A stretch of 27,835 nt of DNA, taken from NCBI GenBank assembly GCA_043777755.1, contig JAYWHK010000128.1, positions 1-27,835 of the forward strand. Direction: 5' to 3'. Of this stretch, positions 1 to 8,257 are shown piece by piece. The notes beneath the pieces were generated by a model that worked only from the letters and a program-made list of their open reading frames with translations, did no database searches and was not told the DNA's origin. The first letter of the stretch is position 1. Every line of letters begins with the position of its first letter. The position numbers and the translations under genes are program-made. Source of the stretch: CANHEE01 sp043777755. Lineage in GTDB: Bacteria; Bacteroidota; Bacteroidia; Chitinophagales; Saprospiraceae.

Positions 1-1370
1 TGAGGTTGGCGCACTTGGTGCAACCAAGTTTGCTGTTGCCGCTGCACTTTGACAAGTTGCCAAAGTTACACGAATATTTGAATATGAACCTGCTGCTAAA
101 CTACCAATCGTAATTGAACCACCTGCCGTTGAAGTTAAACTCGCTGTCGTTGGTGTTCCACCTAAAGTATAAGTTACTGAATAGGTAGTACTTGCAGTCA
201 AACCATTCAATGTTATAGAACCATTGTTTGAAATACAAGAAGTTGGATTCGTACTCGCTACTGTAAATGTTGGAATTGGTGTTACTGTTACAACAGGAGA
301 ACCACTAAGACCTGCACTCACACAACCTGCTGCATCTGTTACACCTACTAAGGTATAAGTCGTTGTAACACTTGGTGTTACAGAAATATTTGAACCGCTT
401 ACATATCCTGTAACTGGTGTTTGATTTACTGCATTTGCAGCATATACTACATTGTATGGACTAACTCCGCCTGTTACCGTAACGGTTAAATTAGCACTTT
501 GACCAGCGCATATTGCTGTTGTTCCAGCCAAAACAGAAGTTGTTGGTCCACCTGGCGCAGCCAAAACAAGTGCTGCTGCTGTACTTTGACAACCCGCTAA
601 TGTCACTCTAATATTAGAATAAGAACCTGCTACTAAACCAGAAATAGTCAAAACACCACTTGCATTTGAAGCTAAAGTCGTTGTTGTTGGTGTTCCTAAA
701 AGTGTATAAGTCACTGAATAACTTGTACTTGCTGCCAAACCACTCAATGCAATACTTCCATTTGGAGTAGTACAAGATGTTGGATTTGTTCCTGCCGCTG
801 TAAAAGTTGGTATTGGATTTACGGTAACTGTTGCTGTTCCACTCAATCCTGTTCCTGCACAACCGTTTGCATCTGTTACACTTACCAATGTGTAAGTTGT
901 CGTAGCTACTGGTGAAACTGGAATGTTTGAACCACTTACATATCCTGTAACTGGTGTTTGATTTACTGCATTTGCAGTGTACACTACATTGTATGGACTA
1001 ACTCCACCTGTTACCGTAACGGTTAAATTTGCACTTTGACCAGCGCATATTGCTGTTGTTCCTGCCAAAACAGCTGAGGTTGGTGCGCTTGGCGCAACCA
1101 AATTCGTAGAACCCGCTGCACTGGCACACGTTGTCGCTACATTTGTTACAATGATATTGGTATAAGCACCTGCTGCCAAACTTGGTAAAGTAATTGTACC
1201 CGTAGCATTTGATGTAAATGCTGCTGCTGCCACTGGCGTACCATTAAAAGTATAAGCAACGGTATAATTTGTACTTGCTGTCAAACCATTCAAAGCTATT
1301 GAACCATTTGAAGAAGAACATGATGTTGGATTTGTTGGAGCTGCCGTGAAAGTAGGCAATGGATTTATCG
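1..1370 (-). repeat. In-frame 537-bp tandem repeats inside the giant protease/adhesin gene
   Basis: Positions 1, 538 and 1075 begin equivalent sequence, so the unit is 537 bp (179 codons, in frame). Bases 398-440 and 935-977 are identical over 43 nt. Each unit encodes one Ig-like half (SAVLAGTTAICAGQSANLTV type) and one SprB-like half (TNPTSC...NGSI.L.GL type). A third, more diverged copy of the second half runs from 1075 to about 1370. The array continues out of the window to the left, so the copy number is unknown. Confidence 0.85.
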
Positions 1371-4300
1371 TAACGACGGCAGAGCCTGTCATCGTTGCCA
1401 TACAAGTCGTTGCAATTGTTGTTGCTACTATAGTATATGTACCTGCTGCTGTTTGATTTCCAAACGCAAGTGCTGCACCTGTTCCACCCAAAGTAGATAC
1501 ATTTGTTGCACCATTTTTTAATTGATAAGAAACTGTTGATACTGAATTGGCTAATCCAACTGGAACACCTGTTCCACCTGCGCAATATGCGCCACCACCT
1601 GTTACTGCAAAAGCTGCTGGTAATGGATTAATTGTTACAACTGCATTACCAGTCATGGTTGCTGTACAACCTGTTGCTGCTACCGTTGCAACTACTGTAT
1701 ATGTTGTTGCTGTTGTTTGATTTCCAAAAGAAATAACTGCACCAGTACCTGCAACAGGAGCACCTACATCGCTTGCTCCGTCTTTTAATTGATAGTTGAT
1801 ACCTGAAACGGAGCTACTTAAACCAACTGCTACACCTGTTCCACCTGTACAATATGCTCCACTACCAGTTACATTAAATGCGGAAGGTGACGGGTTGATT
1901 GTAACTACTGCGTTGGCACTCGTTACTGAACAAGAAGCCATGTCCGTAATCACACAAGTATAAGTTCCAGCATCTGCTGTTGTTGTAGGATTTATTGTTA
2001 AGGTTGCTGTTGTTGCACCTGTTATAGAAGCACTATTAACAACATTTGCTGCACCTTTTTTCCATTGATAAGTATAAGCTGGCGTACCACCTGTTGCTGC
2101 AACTGTTAAAGCTACCGAAGCTCCAGCGCAAACAGTAGTTGTTGGAGCTGGTTGTGTAGAAACAGTTGGAGGAGTACAAGATGGAGCTGTAATGGTTACA
2201 GGTTTTGAGTTGGAACTCAAATCACCACAGAATGTCAATAAAGCCAAGGCAGACTGAAGTGTTGTAAATGGCTGACCAACATAAGTTCCTTGTAAAGAAG
2301 CCAAAGTTGTCGTATTAGAATGAGAAAGTCCGTATACCTGATATGTTCCCGCAGGATATGTTCCCGCAGCTGTCATATTAACCGCCGCCGCCGCTGAACT
2401 ACTACCTGCTTGAATACCTACCACTGTATTTGTTATTGTATTTACAATAACATAAGAATATAAGAATGTTGCACCAGGGTTGGGAATACCACTAAATATA
2501 CCACCACCCGCTGGAGGAGTTACATTAATCGTATAAGGAGCTGGTAAAGCTGGTGTTCCAGTATTAAAAGTGCTAACAACAAATACATATATAAGGTTAG
2601 GATTTAAAGTTGCACTAATTGATGCCGTAAGGTTATTAGTACTCCCTGCTATAAAATTAGTACATGGAGAGCTTGGAACAAATGCAGTATTAAAAAGTCC
2701 CATTACTAAGTTAGAACCTACTGTTCTATTGAATATATAAGTTCCTGCAACACTAACTTGAAAAGTATAAGCAACATAATTAGTCAGATTCGCTCCAAAA
2801 TTTGAGCAAGGAGAAGCCGTTAGAAATAATGAAGATGCAGGAGAAGCCGCTGTAATAGAACCTGTAAAAGGTGTTATTATAGCTCCATATTGAGGTGTTA
2901 AGTTAAAGTTTAATGCTGCATCAGCCGGAGGCGCACTTACTGCTGTAGCAGGTGAAATACTTGCCGCTTCTGCTGTACAACTTGATGTAATCGTAATATT
3001 ATCATTGTTAATGTCAAAGAAAATATTACCATCTGCACATTTTACTTTTACTCTACCTACCGTAGTTGGATAACTTGGAATGGTAAAAGTTGCAGAACCA
3101 TTGTTAGGCGTACTTGCGACCAATACATTAGGGAATGTTACTCCACCATCCGTAGAAAATAATATGGTGACATTTGCGCAACTGATTGGAGCTGCTGTTG
3201 TTCCTGCTACATCCCATGTAACAGTAGCGGTATTTGAACCATTTGCAGCCCATGTTGTTGCGGCATTTTGAGATGTCACTGCAAAAGGTGTAGCGGTATT
3301 GATTACATTTACTGCTACTGCTGAACAGTGAATTCCTCCACCACCTACTCTATTGTCTCGACCCGTCAAACGAAAGTTTAAAGTACGTGCAACACTTGGC
3401 AATGGCTCAAAATCATAAGGAGTATTTGATAAAATATAACTTAATGCTGGAAATGTTCTGGTTAAAGAACTTGTCACAGGATAGCATCTGAACAATGGTG
3501 CAAGTGTACTTGCTCCAGCTGTTGCACCAATCATACCTTGTGTTGGTGCGCCTATACCATCTTCGTTGTATTGTTCCCAACAATACTGAATGACATCTCC
3601 ATTAGCATCTGCTCCAGAGCCAGTCAATTCAAAAGGAGTACTTTTAGGAATACTGTATGTTCCACCACTTGGATTAGCATTGACTACTGGCGGAGTATTG
3701 CCTGTTGCTGTATTTGTTGCACAGTTACCAGAACCACTTGCAAAAGAAGACATTGCTTCTAAACTATGTGTATGAAAACGCAAATCACTTTCTCCAATAT
3801 TTTGTCCAACTCCACAAGAACCAGAATAAGACATGATGGTCGTTCCCGAGCCAATTTCATAAGCTGATATTGTTGAAATCTGAGCTGTACAAGAACTTCC
3901 TGTACCATTATATGTATGTGGCGCATTAAATTGGTGCGCTACTTCATGGTAAAAAATGTCCATAAACAATGCTCCATTTGAAGGATTTGCTCCTGACCAG
4001 CCTCTACCTTTGCTTCCACTACTACACACAATACCTAATCCAGCTAAACCGCTACCACCACCCGCACTTGTGTGGTGAAAAGCGTGACCTAAATCATATC
4101 CGCCAGGAAATTGAGCAGTTAAAATAGTTTGTACTGCATTTAAATCTTGATTTGCAATAGCAGTTGGAGAATTATGTGGTGTCAGTAAAGTAAATCGAAT
4201 TGACAATTCTTTTTCGTAAAGAACATTCAAAGAATTAATATGTTGTGCAACGATAAGGTTGGCAGCAGCATTCGTTCCTCCATTGCCTGCAACAAACTCA

Positions 4301-4827
4301 GGAGTTGTTACCGCTGCAAAGTCGTAATTGCGCAAAGTAGCTCCATTGCTATAAGTACGATCACCACCGTTGTCCTTGAAATTGCCGCCAGGAGTTCTAC
4401 ACTCAAAAGCCTGTGTAGGTGCAACAGCTACTTTGTAGCTGTTGTTATCTACGCCAACACGCTCAATAACAACACGTCCTTTATTGTTCATGATTGTGCC
4501 ATGAAAACCAATGTTGGAAATCATCACACGTCCGAAGAGTTCTTTATCGTTCACACCTCTTACGATGTACGTTTTAATGCTTGGATAAAGTGCGCTCATT
4601 TCAGTAGAAATAACAGGAGATTCCCAAATTTCTACTTGCTCGTCCGCACCTTCAGGCATAGGCAATGCAATGGTTTTACCATTAGAAGAACCTTCCAATG
4701 GCGCATTGTTGAGTTGCGACTGAATAGTGGTGATTTGCCAATTGATTTGTTTGCTCTGACCAAATAGCATGGTCATAGGTAGGCACAATAAAAAAATTAG
4801 AAGACGAGTAAAATTCGTTCTTTTCAT
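1..4827 (-). CDS. Giant secreted metzincin (reprolysin-like) metalloprotease/adhesin, 3' end outside window
   Basis: The minus strand is open from the ATG at 4827 to the window edge: 1609 codons with no stop seen. Residues 1-24 form a signal peptide ending near LFGQ. A metzincin domain follows. Its zinc motif HEVAHQFNAPH is at residues 294-304 (His294, Glu295, His298, His304), and the Met-turn IMSYSG has Met332. Residues about 625-870 are beta-rich and resemble pre-peptidase C-terminal-type modules. An Ig-like domain lies near 888-965 (YQWKKG, then DAGTYTC). Two related modules of about 85 residues with AYCxGGTGV follow (about 980-1155), then SprB/Ig-like repeats to the edge. The family (Reprolysin_5-like, M12B-related) is common in secreted Bacteroidota proteins. 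A T9SS sorting domain is expected at the unseen C terminus, but that is inference. The usual metzincin Gly (HExxHxxGxxH) is Asn301 here. The protein is probably surface-bound or released. Substrate unknown. Confidence 0.9.
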   Translation of the reverse strand, partial: MKRTNFTRLLIFLLCLPMTMLFGQSKQINWQITTIQSQLNNAPLEGSSNGKTIALPMPEGADEQVEIWESPVISTEMSALYPSIKTYIVRGVNDKELFGRVMISNIGFHGTIMNNKGRVVIERVGVDNNSYKVAVAPTQAFECRTPGGNFKDNGGDRTYSNGATLRNYDFAAVTTPEFVAGNGGTNAAANLIVAQHINSLNVLYEKELSIRFTLLTPHNSPTAIANQDLNAVQTILTAQFPGGYDLGHAFHHTSAGGGSGLAGLGIVCSSGSKGRGWSGANPSNGALFMDIFYHEVAHQFNAPHTYNGTGSSCTAQISTISAYEIGSGTTIMSYSGSCGVGQNIGESDLRFHTHSLEAMSSFASGSGNCATNTATGNTPPVVNANPSGGTYSIPKSTPFELTGSGADANGDVIQYCWEQYNEDGIGAPTQGMIGATAGASTLAPLFRCYPVTSSLTRTFPALSYILSNTPYDFEPLPSVARTLNFRLTGRDNRVGGGGIHCSAVAVNVINTATPFAVTSQNAATTWAANGSNTATVTWDVAGTTAAPISCANVTILFSTDGGVTFPNVLVASTPNNGSATFTIPSYPTTVGRVKVKCADGNIFFDINNDNITITSSCTAEAASISPATAVSAPPADAALNFNLTPQYGAIITPFTGSITAASPASSLFLTASPCSNFGANLTNYVAYTFQVSVAGTYIFNRTVGSNLVMGLFNTAFVPSSPCTNFIAGSTNNLTASISATLNPNLIYVFVVSTFNTGTPALPAPYTINVTPPAGGGIFSGIPNPGATFLYSYVIVNTITNTVVGIQAGSSSAAAAVNMTAAGTYPAGTYQVYGLSHSNTTTLASLQGTYVGQPFTTLQSALALLTFCGDLSSNSKPVTITAPSCTPPTVSTQPAPTTTVCAGASVALTVAATGGTPAYTYQWKKGAANVVNSASITGATTATLTINPTTTADAGTYTCVITDMASCSVTSANAVVTINPSPSAFNVTGSGAYCTGGTGVAVGLSSSVSGINYQLKDGASDVGAPVAGTGAVISFGNQTTATTYTVVATVAATGCTATMTGNAVVTINPLPAAFAVTGGGAYCAGGTGVPVGLANSVSTVSYQLKNGATNVSTLGGTGAALAFGNQTAAGTYTIVATTIATTCMATMTGSAVVTINPLPTFTAAPTNPTSCSSSNGSIALNGLTASTNYTVAYTFNGTPVAAAAFTSNATGTITLPSLAAGAYTNIIVTNVATTCASAAGSTNLVAPSAPTSAVLAGTTAICAGQSANLTVTVTGGVSPYNVVYTANAVNQTPVTGYVSGSNIPVSPVATTTYTLVSVTDANGCAGTGLSGTATVTVNPIPTFTAAGTNPTSCTTPNGSIALSGLAASTSYSVTYTLLGTPTTTTLASNASGVLTISGLVAGSYSNIRVTLAGCQSTAAALVLAAPGGPTTSVLAGTTAICAGQSANLTVTVTGGVSPYNVVYAANAVNQTPVTGYVSGSNISVTPSVTTTYTLVGVTDAAGCVSAGLSGSPVVTVTPIPTFTVASTNPTSCISNNGSITLNGLTASTTYSVTYTLGGTPTTASLTSTAGGSITIGSLAAGSYSNIRVTLATCQSAAATANLVAPSAPTS

Positions 4828-5012
4828 GTTAAAGGATTATTTTGTTGTTGTGTATGCTGGTTTTGTTGCGTGTTGAAGCAACAGAAATATCCGCTACCTT
4901 GTTGAAGGGTAAGGGTTACGAAAATCTTATAATAAATTGAATATCAATTACTTGCAATAGCAAAGCCATTACAAATTGGTAGGAAGTCGGGATGGTTCTG
5001 TGGAGAACGTCA

Positions 5013-5042
5013 CAAAGATACAACTTTTTATAAAAAAGTCAA
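5013..5042 (-). promoter_or_regulatory. Bacteroidota-type promoter of the giant protease gene
   Basis: Read on the minus strand, TTG (5040-5042) is followed after 19 nt by TATCTTTG (5013-5020). This fits the TTG-N19-TAnnTTTG consensus. It would start transcription near 5006 and give a leader of about 180 nt before the ATG at 4827. The leader has a small hairpin (TGTTGC/GCAACA, 4864-4883). No other obvious element was seen between 4828 and 5012. Confidence 0.6.
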
Positions 5043-5100
5043 ATATAACAATGCCTTTTTCGATATTTTTTAATATATAAAGTATTTTTAATAAAAAACA

Positions 5101-5144
5101 AAAAAAGCCTAAATTTTTACGTCAGCAAAAATTTAGGCTTTTTT
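5101..5144 (-). terminator. Intrinsic terminator downstream of the Nfu-like gene
   Basis: This is a perfect 18-bp stem (5101-5118 with 5127-5144) around an 8-nt loop. A-runs and T-runs flank it on both sides, so it can work in either direction. It lies 19 bp past the stop of the minus-strand gene at 5163 and just upstream of the promoter of the next minus-strand gene. Confidence 0.85.
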
Positions 5145-5162
5145 TTTTCAATATTAAAAAAA

Positions 5163-5771
5163 TTATCCAGCTTCTGAAACAACTTCCGTCACTTCAGGAA
5201 CCATTCTTTTCAACATCCCTTCGATACCTGTTTTCAAAGTAACTGTCGATGAAGGACAACCGCTACATGAACCTTGAAGGATTACTGTTACAACTCCATT
5301 GTCGAATGATTTGAACTCAATGTTTCCACCGTCCATTTCTACCGCAGGTTTTACGTAAGTGTCAATAAGGTCTTTGATGCGAGAAACCAACTCTCCGTCA
5401 GCACCTGTATAAGTCATGGCACGATTGGCAGACTCTACTTTTTCCATTTCTGCTGTAAAACCATCTTTGACGATTTCGCCACCTTCTTCTACGTATTTCT
5501 TGATAAATTCTTTGGTACGCAACATGATGTCTTCCCAAGCATAATTGAATTCTTTCGTTACTGTAACAAAATTATTGCAAATATAAACACCTTTGACGTA
5601 AGGCATTTCAAACAAAGCTGTCGCTAAGGCTGACCAATCTGTAGCCAAATGTGCTTCACGAAAATCAGCAGTTCCTCGGAACAACATCTTGTTGGTTACG
5701 AATTTTAATGTTTCTGGATTTGGAGTTTGCTCTGTGTAGAGCATTACTGGGGTTTGTGCGATTGCTTCCAT
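5163..5771 (-). CDS. NifU-like Fe-S scaffold/carrier (Nfu_N plus NifU C-terminal domain)
   Basis: This 202-residue cytosolic protein has an Nfu N-terminal domain (residues about 10-95, with TEQTPNPETLKFV) and a C-terminal NifU domain (about 120-195). The cluster-binding pair is Cys169-x2-Cys172 in GSCSGCPSS. Nfu proteins bind a [4Fe-4S] cluster across a dimer and hand it to target apoproteins. The length and two-domain order match bacterial and mitochondrial Nfu1-type proteins, not the nitrogen-fixation NifU with its N-terminal IscU domain. The ATG at 5771 is the only sensible start. The gene stands alone, with its own likely promoter about 160 nt upstream and a strong terminator behind it. 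Confidence 0.92.
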   Translation of the reverse strand: MEAIAQTPVMLYTEQTPNPETLKFVTNKMLFRGTADFREAHLATDWSALATALFEMPYVKGVYICNNFVTVTKEFNYAWEDIMLRTKEFIKKYVEEGGEIVKDGFTAEMEKVESANRAMTYTGADGELVSRIKDLIDTYVKPAVEMDGGNIEFKSFDNGVVTVILQGSCSGCPSSTVTLKTGIEGMLKRMVPEVTEVVSEAG

Positions 5772-5824
5772 ATTTTATAATATTTTTAAATGTCGATTAT
5801 TTCAATTGAGTAGTCGTAAGCAAG

Positions 5825-5900
5825 TAAGTCGCAAGTCTGAAAGTCGTTAGTACTTTGATTATCAATAGATTACAAAATTTTACAACCGTATTTATTTGGA
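5825..5900. repeat. Left copy of a direct repeat flanking the gene at 6088-6567
   Basis: This copy has two AGTCG..AGT motifs followed by GATTATCAATAGATTACA and then AAATTTTACAAC (together 5857-5886), ending in GTATTTATTT. The same succession is found at 6568-6645. It lies in the untranslated leader of the Nfu-like gene. A short ATTACTACTTA match also recurs farther out, at about 5903 and 6750. Confidence 0.6.
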
Positions 5901-5938
5901 CATTACTACTTATTATATTTGTTTTGCAAAACATTCCA

Positions 5939-5969
5939 CAAAAGTATGCTATTTTTCAGTGACATACAA
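5939..5969 (-). promoter_or_regulatory. Promoter of the Nfu-like gene
   Basis: On the minus strand, TTG (5967-5969), a 20-nt spacer and TACTTTTG (5939-5946) match the TTG-N20-TAnnTTTG form. The predicted leader to the ATG at 5771 is about 160 nt and includes the left direct-repeat copy. It is arranged back to back with the promoter of the plus-strand gene at 6088. Confidence 0.5.
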
Positions 5970-6023
5970 AAATAAAAACAGAAATGACAGGTACTTTACA
6001 TATTTTTGTTTTTGCAAATAATT

Positions 6024-6053
6024 TTGAAAGTAGCATAAATAGAGATACTTTTG
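6024..6053 (+). promoter_or_regulatory. Promoter of the secreted protein gene at 6088
   Basis: TTG (6024-6026), a 19-nt spacer and TACTTTTG (6046-6053) fit the Bacteroidota consensus. The predicted start near 6060 leaves a leader of about 28 nt before the ATG. The -7 box is identical to that of the divergent Nfu promoter. Confidence 0.6.
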
Positions 6054-6087
6054 TGTTTGTTTTTTCTCAAAGTTATTTTTAAGACGT

Positions 6088-6567
6088 ATGAAATTATTTT
6101 TTATTGCAATTTTTAGCATTTTATCTTTTCAGCTTACAGCACAAAAAGAAGGTATGCTTTATGCCAATTGTACTGAAGTTTATGACAAAGGTGACACGAC
6201 CATTTGTATCGAACAATACGACGATACTCGCCAGCTGATTCGCTATTACATGGGCGGAGAAAATTTATTTTCTAAGCGTTATGCCGTAGAATCCAATGGA
6301 GATTATGCCTTTCAAGAGGTTGTTGGTGATTTTGATTCGCCAAAAAACGGTATTGGTTATTACTATTATAAAAATACGCAACTCAAAATGGTTTTGCAAT
6401 ACAACAATGAAAAATTAATGAATTGTAGTGCTTATTACGACGCTAACGGCAAATCTTTGGCTTTGGGAACACTCCAAAATGGGAATGGAACACTTATTAA
6501 TTATGATGAAAATGGTAAAATTTTGACTGTTTCTAAGTATAAAAAAGGAAAAAAAAGAAGGTGGTGA
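6088..6567 (+). CDS. Small secreted protein with weak MORN/YwqK-like repeats
   Basis: This 159-residue protein has a cleavable signal peptide (residues 1-18, ending LTAQ). The second half has short YY/NG repeats (NGIGYYYYKN, YYDANGK, NYDENGKILT) that resemble MORN_2/YwqK-type repeats. The C terminus is very basic (KKGKKRRW). It was not recognised as any characterised protein. Export to the periplasm or surface is likely, and the function is unknown. The gene is monocistronic, has its own promoter, and is bracketed by two copies of a direct repeat, which suggests it may be an accessory insertion between the Nfu-like and asd genes. Confidence 0.7.
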   Translation: MKLFFIAIFSILSFQLTAQKEGMLYANCTEVYDKGDTTICIEQYDDTRQLIRYYMGGENLFSKRYAVESNGDYAFQEVVGDFDSPKNGIGYYYYKNTQLKMVLQYNNEKLMNCSAYYDANGKSLALGTLQNGNGTLINYDENGKILTVSKYKKGKKRRW

Positions 6568-6645
6568 AAAGTCGATAGTCAGTAAGTCGATAGTGTCTTG
6601 ATTATCTCAATAGATTACAAAATTTTACAACTGTAGTTTATTTAG
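6568..6645. repeat. Right copy of the direct repeat flanking the gene at 6088-6567
   Basis: It begins immediately after the stop codon, with AAGTCGATAGT motifs, then GATTATCTCAATAGATTACA and AAATTTTACAAC (together 6600-6631). It matches the left copy except for a 2-nt insertion and a few substitutions. The rest of the gap (6646-6796) shows no gene. Confidence 0.6.
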
Positions 6646-6796
6646 ATATACACGTCGGAAAGTGGTTTTGGGATTTTGTATTTATGCAAAACATTGAACA
6701 CCAAGCGTTTGCAATATCTTTAATATCTAATAACCAATATCCGTTGTGTATATTACTACTTAATAATTTTGACAAATTTAGCTTAATTTAAAAACA

Positions 6797-6830
6797 AAAA
6801 ACCTTCGTTTTAAATAAAACGAAGGTTTTT
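6797..6830 (-). terminator. Bidirectional intrinsic terminator between convergent genes
   Basis: The core stem ACCTTCGTTTT (6801-6811) pairs with 6816-6826 around a 4-nt loop. It is extended by A-runs and T-runs. It lies 20 bp past the stop of the asd gene and also faces the convergent gene ending at 6567. Confidence 0.85.
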
Positions 6831-6849
6831 TTTCAATTCTATTGTGAGA

Positions 6850-7842
6850 TTACACCAATTTCTTCTTCACCAAATATTCTGCAATTTGTACTGCATTTGT
6901 TGCAGCTCCTTTTCGGAGATTATCCGCTACAATCCACATATTCAAGGTTTTAGGTTGGCTTTCATCACGACGAACACGACCAACAAAAACCTCGTCACGC
7001 CCGTGTGCGTTCATTGGCATTGGATAAATATTGTTTGCAGGGTCATCCATTACGATAACGCCAGAGGTTTTTCTCAACAAATCATAAACAGTTTCCATGT
7101 CATACTCACGGGCAAACTGAACATTTACGCTCTCTGAGTGACCACCAACAACAGGAATACGAACCGTCGTCGCAGTTACTTTGATGCTGTCATCACGCAT
7201 GATTTTGTTGGTTTCCTTCACCATTTTCATTTCTTCTTTGGTGTAACCATTTTCCAAAAATACATCAATTTGCGGAATCACGTTCATATCAATGGGGTAT
7301 TTATACGCCATCGGGCCGTCTGTGATGCCATTGCGCTCATTTGTCATTTGCTCAACCGCTTTTACGCCAGTTCCTGTTACAGATTGGTAGGTAGAAACAA
7401 CAATGCGCTTAATTTTATATTTTTTATGCAACTTGCTCAGTGCCACCACCATCTGAATGGTCGAGCAATTCGGATTTGCAATGATTTTATCTTCTTTAGT
7501 AAGCGCATCAGCGTTACACTCAGGTACGATGAGTTTTTTGGTCGTGTCCATACGGAACGCTGACGAATTGTCAATCACTGTCGTGCCTGCTGCTGCGAAT
7601 TTTGGCGCCCATTCTAAGGAAACACTGCCGCCAGCCGAAAAAATAGCGATGTCAGGAGCGATGCTTACCGCTTCTTCCAAACCAATACATTTGTATTTTT
7701 TATTTTTGAACTCCACCTCTTTTCCTACTGATTTTTCAGAAGCAACGGGATAAAATTCTGTAATTTTGAATTTGCGTTCAGCCAAGACTTTACGCATTTC
7801 TGTGCCAACCAAACCTGTTGCACCAACAACTGCTACTCTCAT
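6850..7842 (-). CDS. asd: Aspartate-semialdehyde dehydrogenase
   Basis: This 330-residue enzyme reduces L-aspartyl-4-phosphate to L-aspartate-4-semialdehyde with NADPH. That is the branch point to lysine/diaminopimelate, threonine and methionine. The N-terminal Rossmann motif GATGLVG is at residues 7-13. The catalytic cysteine is Cys126 in NPNCSTIQ, and the conserved active-site histidine is His225 in GGHSES. The length is typical of the shorter Gram-positive/Bacteroidota subclass. It is a single gene with a terminator directly behind it. No clear TAnnTTTG site at a sensible distance was seen upstream. Confidence 0.97.
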   Translation of the reverse strand: MRVAVVGATGLVGTEMRKVLAERKFKITEFYPVASEKSVGKEVEFKNKKYKCIGLEEAVSIAPDIAIFSAGGSVSLEWAPKFAAAGTTVIDNSSAFRMDTTKKLIVPECNADALTKEDKIIANPNCSTIQMVVALSKLHKKYKIKRIVVSTYQSVTGTGVKAVEQMTNERNGITDGPMAYKYPIDMNVIPQIDVFLENGYTKEEMKMVKETNKIMRDDSIKVTATTVRIPVVGGHSESVNVQFAREYDMETVYDLLRKTSGVIVMDDPANNIYPMPMNAHGRDEVFVGRVRRDESQPKTLNMWIVADNLRKGAATNAVQIAEYLVKKKLV

Positions 7843-8021
7843 AAAAATAAAGGTATAAATTTATTTATAGTCGTAAATCATTGATTAATAGTCTTTTAAT
7901 TCAATGATTTACAATATTTTATATAGAAAAAACGCAACAAATTGGCGTATTTATTTTCAACACGAATTATTCACAAATTCAACTAATTCACACTAATCAT
8001 AAATCATAATGTAAAATTAAA

Positions 8022-8196
8022 TCAAATTTCGCAACTATTTAGCATTACAGAAAAATCGAAGATTTTTATTCTTTACCACGGAGAAACGGAGGTCACAGAG
8101 TCAAAAAATAGCCTTCGGCTATTTTTTTCAAGCTCCGTGTTCTCCGTTTCTCCGTGGTGGAAAGTTGCAAAAGCGGTAAATAGTTATCAAATTTCA
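8022..8196. repeat. Nested palindromic intergenic element
   Basis: Three layers of inverted repeat lie around one centre. The outer arms are 8022-8043 and 8175-8196 (about 17 of 22 paired). The middle arms are 8075-8100 and 8133-8158 (23 of 26 paired), each made of three ACGGAG-type units spaced 8-9 nt apart. The centre is a perfect 11-bp hairpin, 8103-8113 with 8117-8127, with a 3-nt loop. The left side also carries a separate 7-bp hairpin at 8051-8067, and an 8-bp hairpin follows at 8205-8223. The surrounding gap 7843-8257 shows no gene. It could be a MITE/REP-type element or a structured RNA. The central hairpin with its T-run could stop transcription. Confidence 0.7.
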
Positions 8197-8257
8197 CCAA
8201 TTTCATTAAAACTTCGTTTTAATTTTGCGTATATCTAAGTTTTACAAAAAACATAAA

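Noticed and set aside
129..136. Arg in the ClpX Walker A motif (GRTGTGKT) as an anomaly
   Set aside because: This position of ClpX (residue 130 of the protein; numbers here are residues, gene at 8868-10148) varies among bacteria, and all catalytic residues are intact.
3080..4767. Plus-strand open frames such as 3080-3271, 3538-3762 and 4240-4767
   Set aside because: They are antisense to the continuous minus-strand protease/adhesin frame, which has a signal peptide, a zinc motif and clear domains. The plus-strand peptides look like complements of Thr/Ala-rich sequence.
7848..7855. TACCTTTA as promoter box for asd
   Set aside because: It misses the last G of TAnnTTTG and lies only 5 bp before the ATG, which leaves no room for a leader.
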